DNA of 64,000 nt, taken from positions 1-64,000 of the forward strand of contig JANYCZ010000029.1 in the NCBI GenBank assembly GCA_025360015.1, given 5' to 3'. Below the pieces are notes generated by a model. It had not been told where the DNA came from. It saw nothing but the letters and a program-made list of their open reading frames with translations, and did no database searches. This DNA is from Verrucomicrobiota bacterium (GTDB taxonomy: Bacteria; Verrucomicrobiota; Verrucomicrobiia; Verrucomicrobiales; Verrucomicrobiaceae). Of the stretch, positions 63,136 to 64,000 are shown piece by piece (position 1 is the stretch's first letter; each line of letters opens with the position of its first letter). The position numbers were made by a program, and so were the translations under genes.

Positions 63136-64000
63136 ATGCAAGTTTCCCTCTCCTGGCTTAGCACTCATCTCGACCTCAGTTCCTACACCCTTCCGCAGCT
63201 CTCCGATCTCCTCACCTTCGCGGGTGTGGAAGTCGAAGGCATAGAAGAACGCGGGGTCGCGTCCGACAAGGTCGTCGTCGCGCAGATTCAGTCCTTTGAG
63301 CAGCATCCGAATGCCGACAAACTCAGCGTGTGTCAGGTGGATGACGGCAGCGGCACGCCGCGCCAGATCGTGTGTGGTGCGAAGAATTTCAAAGCGGGCG
63401 ACAAAGTGCCGCTCGCGCTGCCAGGCGCGGTTTTGCCCGGTGGCTTTGCGATTAAGGAAGGCAAGCTGCGTGGTGTGGATTCCATGGGCATGCTGTGCTC
63501 CGGCAAGGAACTCGGCATTGGCGAGGACACCGGCGGCTTGCTCATCATGGCGGCTGATTCACCGGTGGGGACCCCCTTCAACAAGCTCTATCCTGCCGAC
63601 GTACTGTTCGATCTCGAAATCACGCCGAACCGTTCCGATCTCCTGAGTCACCTGGGGCTTGCCCGCGAACTCGCCGCCCTGACCGGGCTGCCGCTCACGG
63701 GCGAACGTCATCACGCCAACGCGAGCACGAAAGCTGAGGCGGCTGCTGAAGATCAAATCGTCATCAAGACTGCGGAAGCATGCCCGTTTTACACCGCCCG
63801 CATCATCAAGGGCGTCAAAGTCGGGCCCAGCCCCGAATGGCTGCGTCGTCGGCTTGAGAGCATCGGCCTGCGGCCGATCAACAGCATCGTGGACATCACG
63901 AACTACGTCATGATGGAGATGGGGCAGTCGCTGCACTGCTTTGATCTCGACAAGCTCAGCGGCGGCATCGTCGTGCGCATGGCCGCCGAGGGTGAAAAAT
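63136..64000 (+). CDS. pheT: Phenylalanyl-tRNA synthetase beta subunit (N-terminal part)
   Basis: An incomplete gene that runs off the window end; about 288 codons of roughly 800 are visible. The N-terminus MQVSLSWLSTHLDL is typical for PheT. The early region (VVVAQIQSFEQHPNADKLSVCQV, residues about 46-68) is the tRNA-binding OB domain, followed by QIVCGAKNF and GKLRGVDSMGMLCSGKELG. After residue 155 comes EITPNRSDLLSHLGLARELAALTG and then the B3/B4-region SIVDITNYVMMEMGQSLHCFD used for editing. Together with pheS it forms the enzyme; the short gap suggests one operon. Confidence 0.97.
   Translation, partial: MQVSLSWLSTHLDLSSYTLPQLSDLLTFAGVEVEGIEERGVASDKVVVAQIQSFEQHPNADKLSVCQVDDGSGTPRQIVCGAKNFKAGDKVPLALPGAVLPGGFAIKEGKLRGVDSMGMLCSGKELGIGEDTGGLLIMAADSPVGTPFNKLYPADVLFDLEITPNRSDLLSHLGLARELAALTGLPLTGERHHANASTKAEAAAEDQIVIKTAEACPFYTARIIKGVKVGPSPEWLRRRLESIGLRPINSIVDITNYVMMEMGQSLHCFDLDKLSGGIVVRMAAEGEK

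Noticed and set aside
61858-63306. 482-codon minus-strand frame opposite pheS
   Set aside because: Antisense to a complete pheS with all class II motifs.

Overview
The window looks like chromosomal DNA from a high-GC member of the Verrucomicrobiota, close to Verrucomicrobiaceae such as Prosthecobacter or Verrucomicrobium. This is inference. It rests on the PEP-CTERM tail of the variant with a PEPSR core and a run of arginines, on Tat-secreted Gfo/Idh and beta-propeller proteins, on large beta-strand-repeat proteins, and on the mix of housekeeping genes. No rRNA is present. One tRNA, tRNA-Arg(CCU), is seen at 9012-9083.

Layout. (1) 1-2500: repeat-rich DNA with a GACGAAT satellite, a small secreted protein with a terminator, and two paralogous small lipoproteins sharing a WRW-x3-MYL signature. 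(2) 2499-4624: an AT-richer restriction-modification island with a C5 cytosine methyltransferase and a putative endonuclease, coupled by an ATGA overlap. (3) 5147-8883: a large-subunit (HPII-type) catalase and a Tat-exported Gfo/Idh/MocA oxidoreductase, each followed by a hairpin terminator, then tRNA-Arg. (4) 9474-46850: one uninterrupted 37.4-kb gene for a 12,458-residue secreted protein built of autotransporter-associated beta-strand (PATR-type) repeats and ending in a PEP-CTERM sorting signal. It fills 58% of the window and is its main feature. (5) 47381-51221: a GAF protein, a secreted YD-like protein, and RapA coupled to it by an ATGA overlap. (6) 51592-55714: ftsH, a TIM-barrel phosphoenolpyruvate-hydrolase-family gene, and a divergent AraC regulator. 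(7) 55771-58237: a nucleotidyltransferase/small-protein pair resembling a toxin-antitoxin cassette, a SixA-type phosphatase, and a Tat-exported beta-propeller. (8) 58279-64000: a hybrid histidine kinase, rpmI-rplT (L35-L20), a Tat-like metallophosphoesterase, and pheS-pheT, with pheT cut by the window end.

The giant protein has a nested order. A cassette of about 1,000 residues recurs nine times between residues about 2005 and 10,250. In the middle, alternating cassette types pair into roughly 2,000-residue dimers repeated three times. A second tract, ending in YRLG or YYLG, also occurs nine times. The ends carry different, shorter repeats and share WxGG-type modules. The protein has no recognisable outer-membrane beta-barrel, so exosortase-type sorting rather than autotransport is implied, although no exosortase gene lies in the window.
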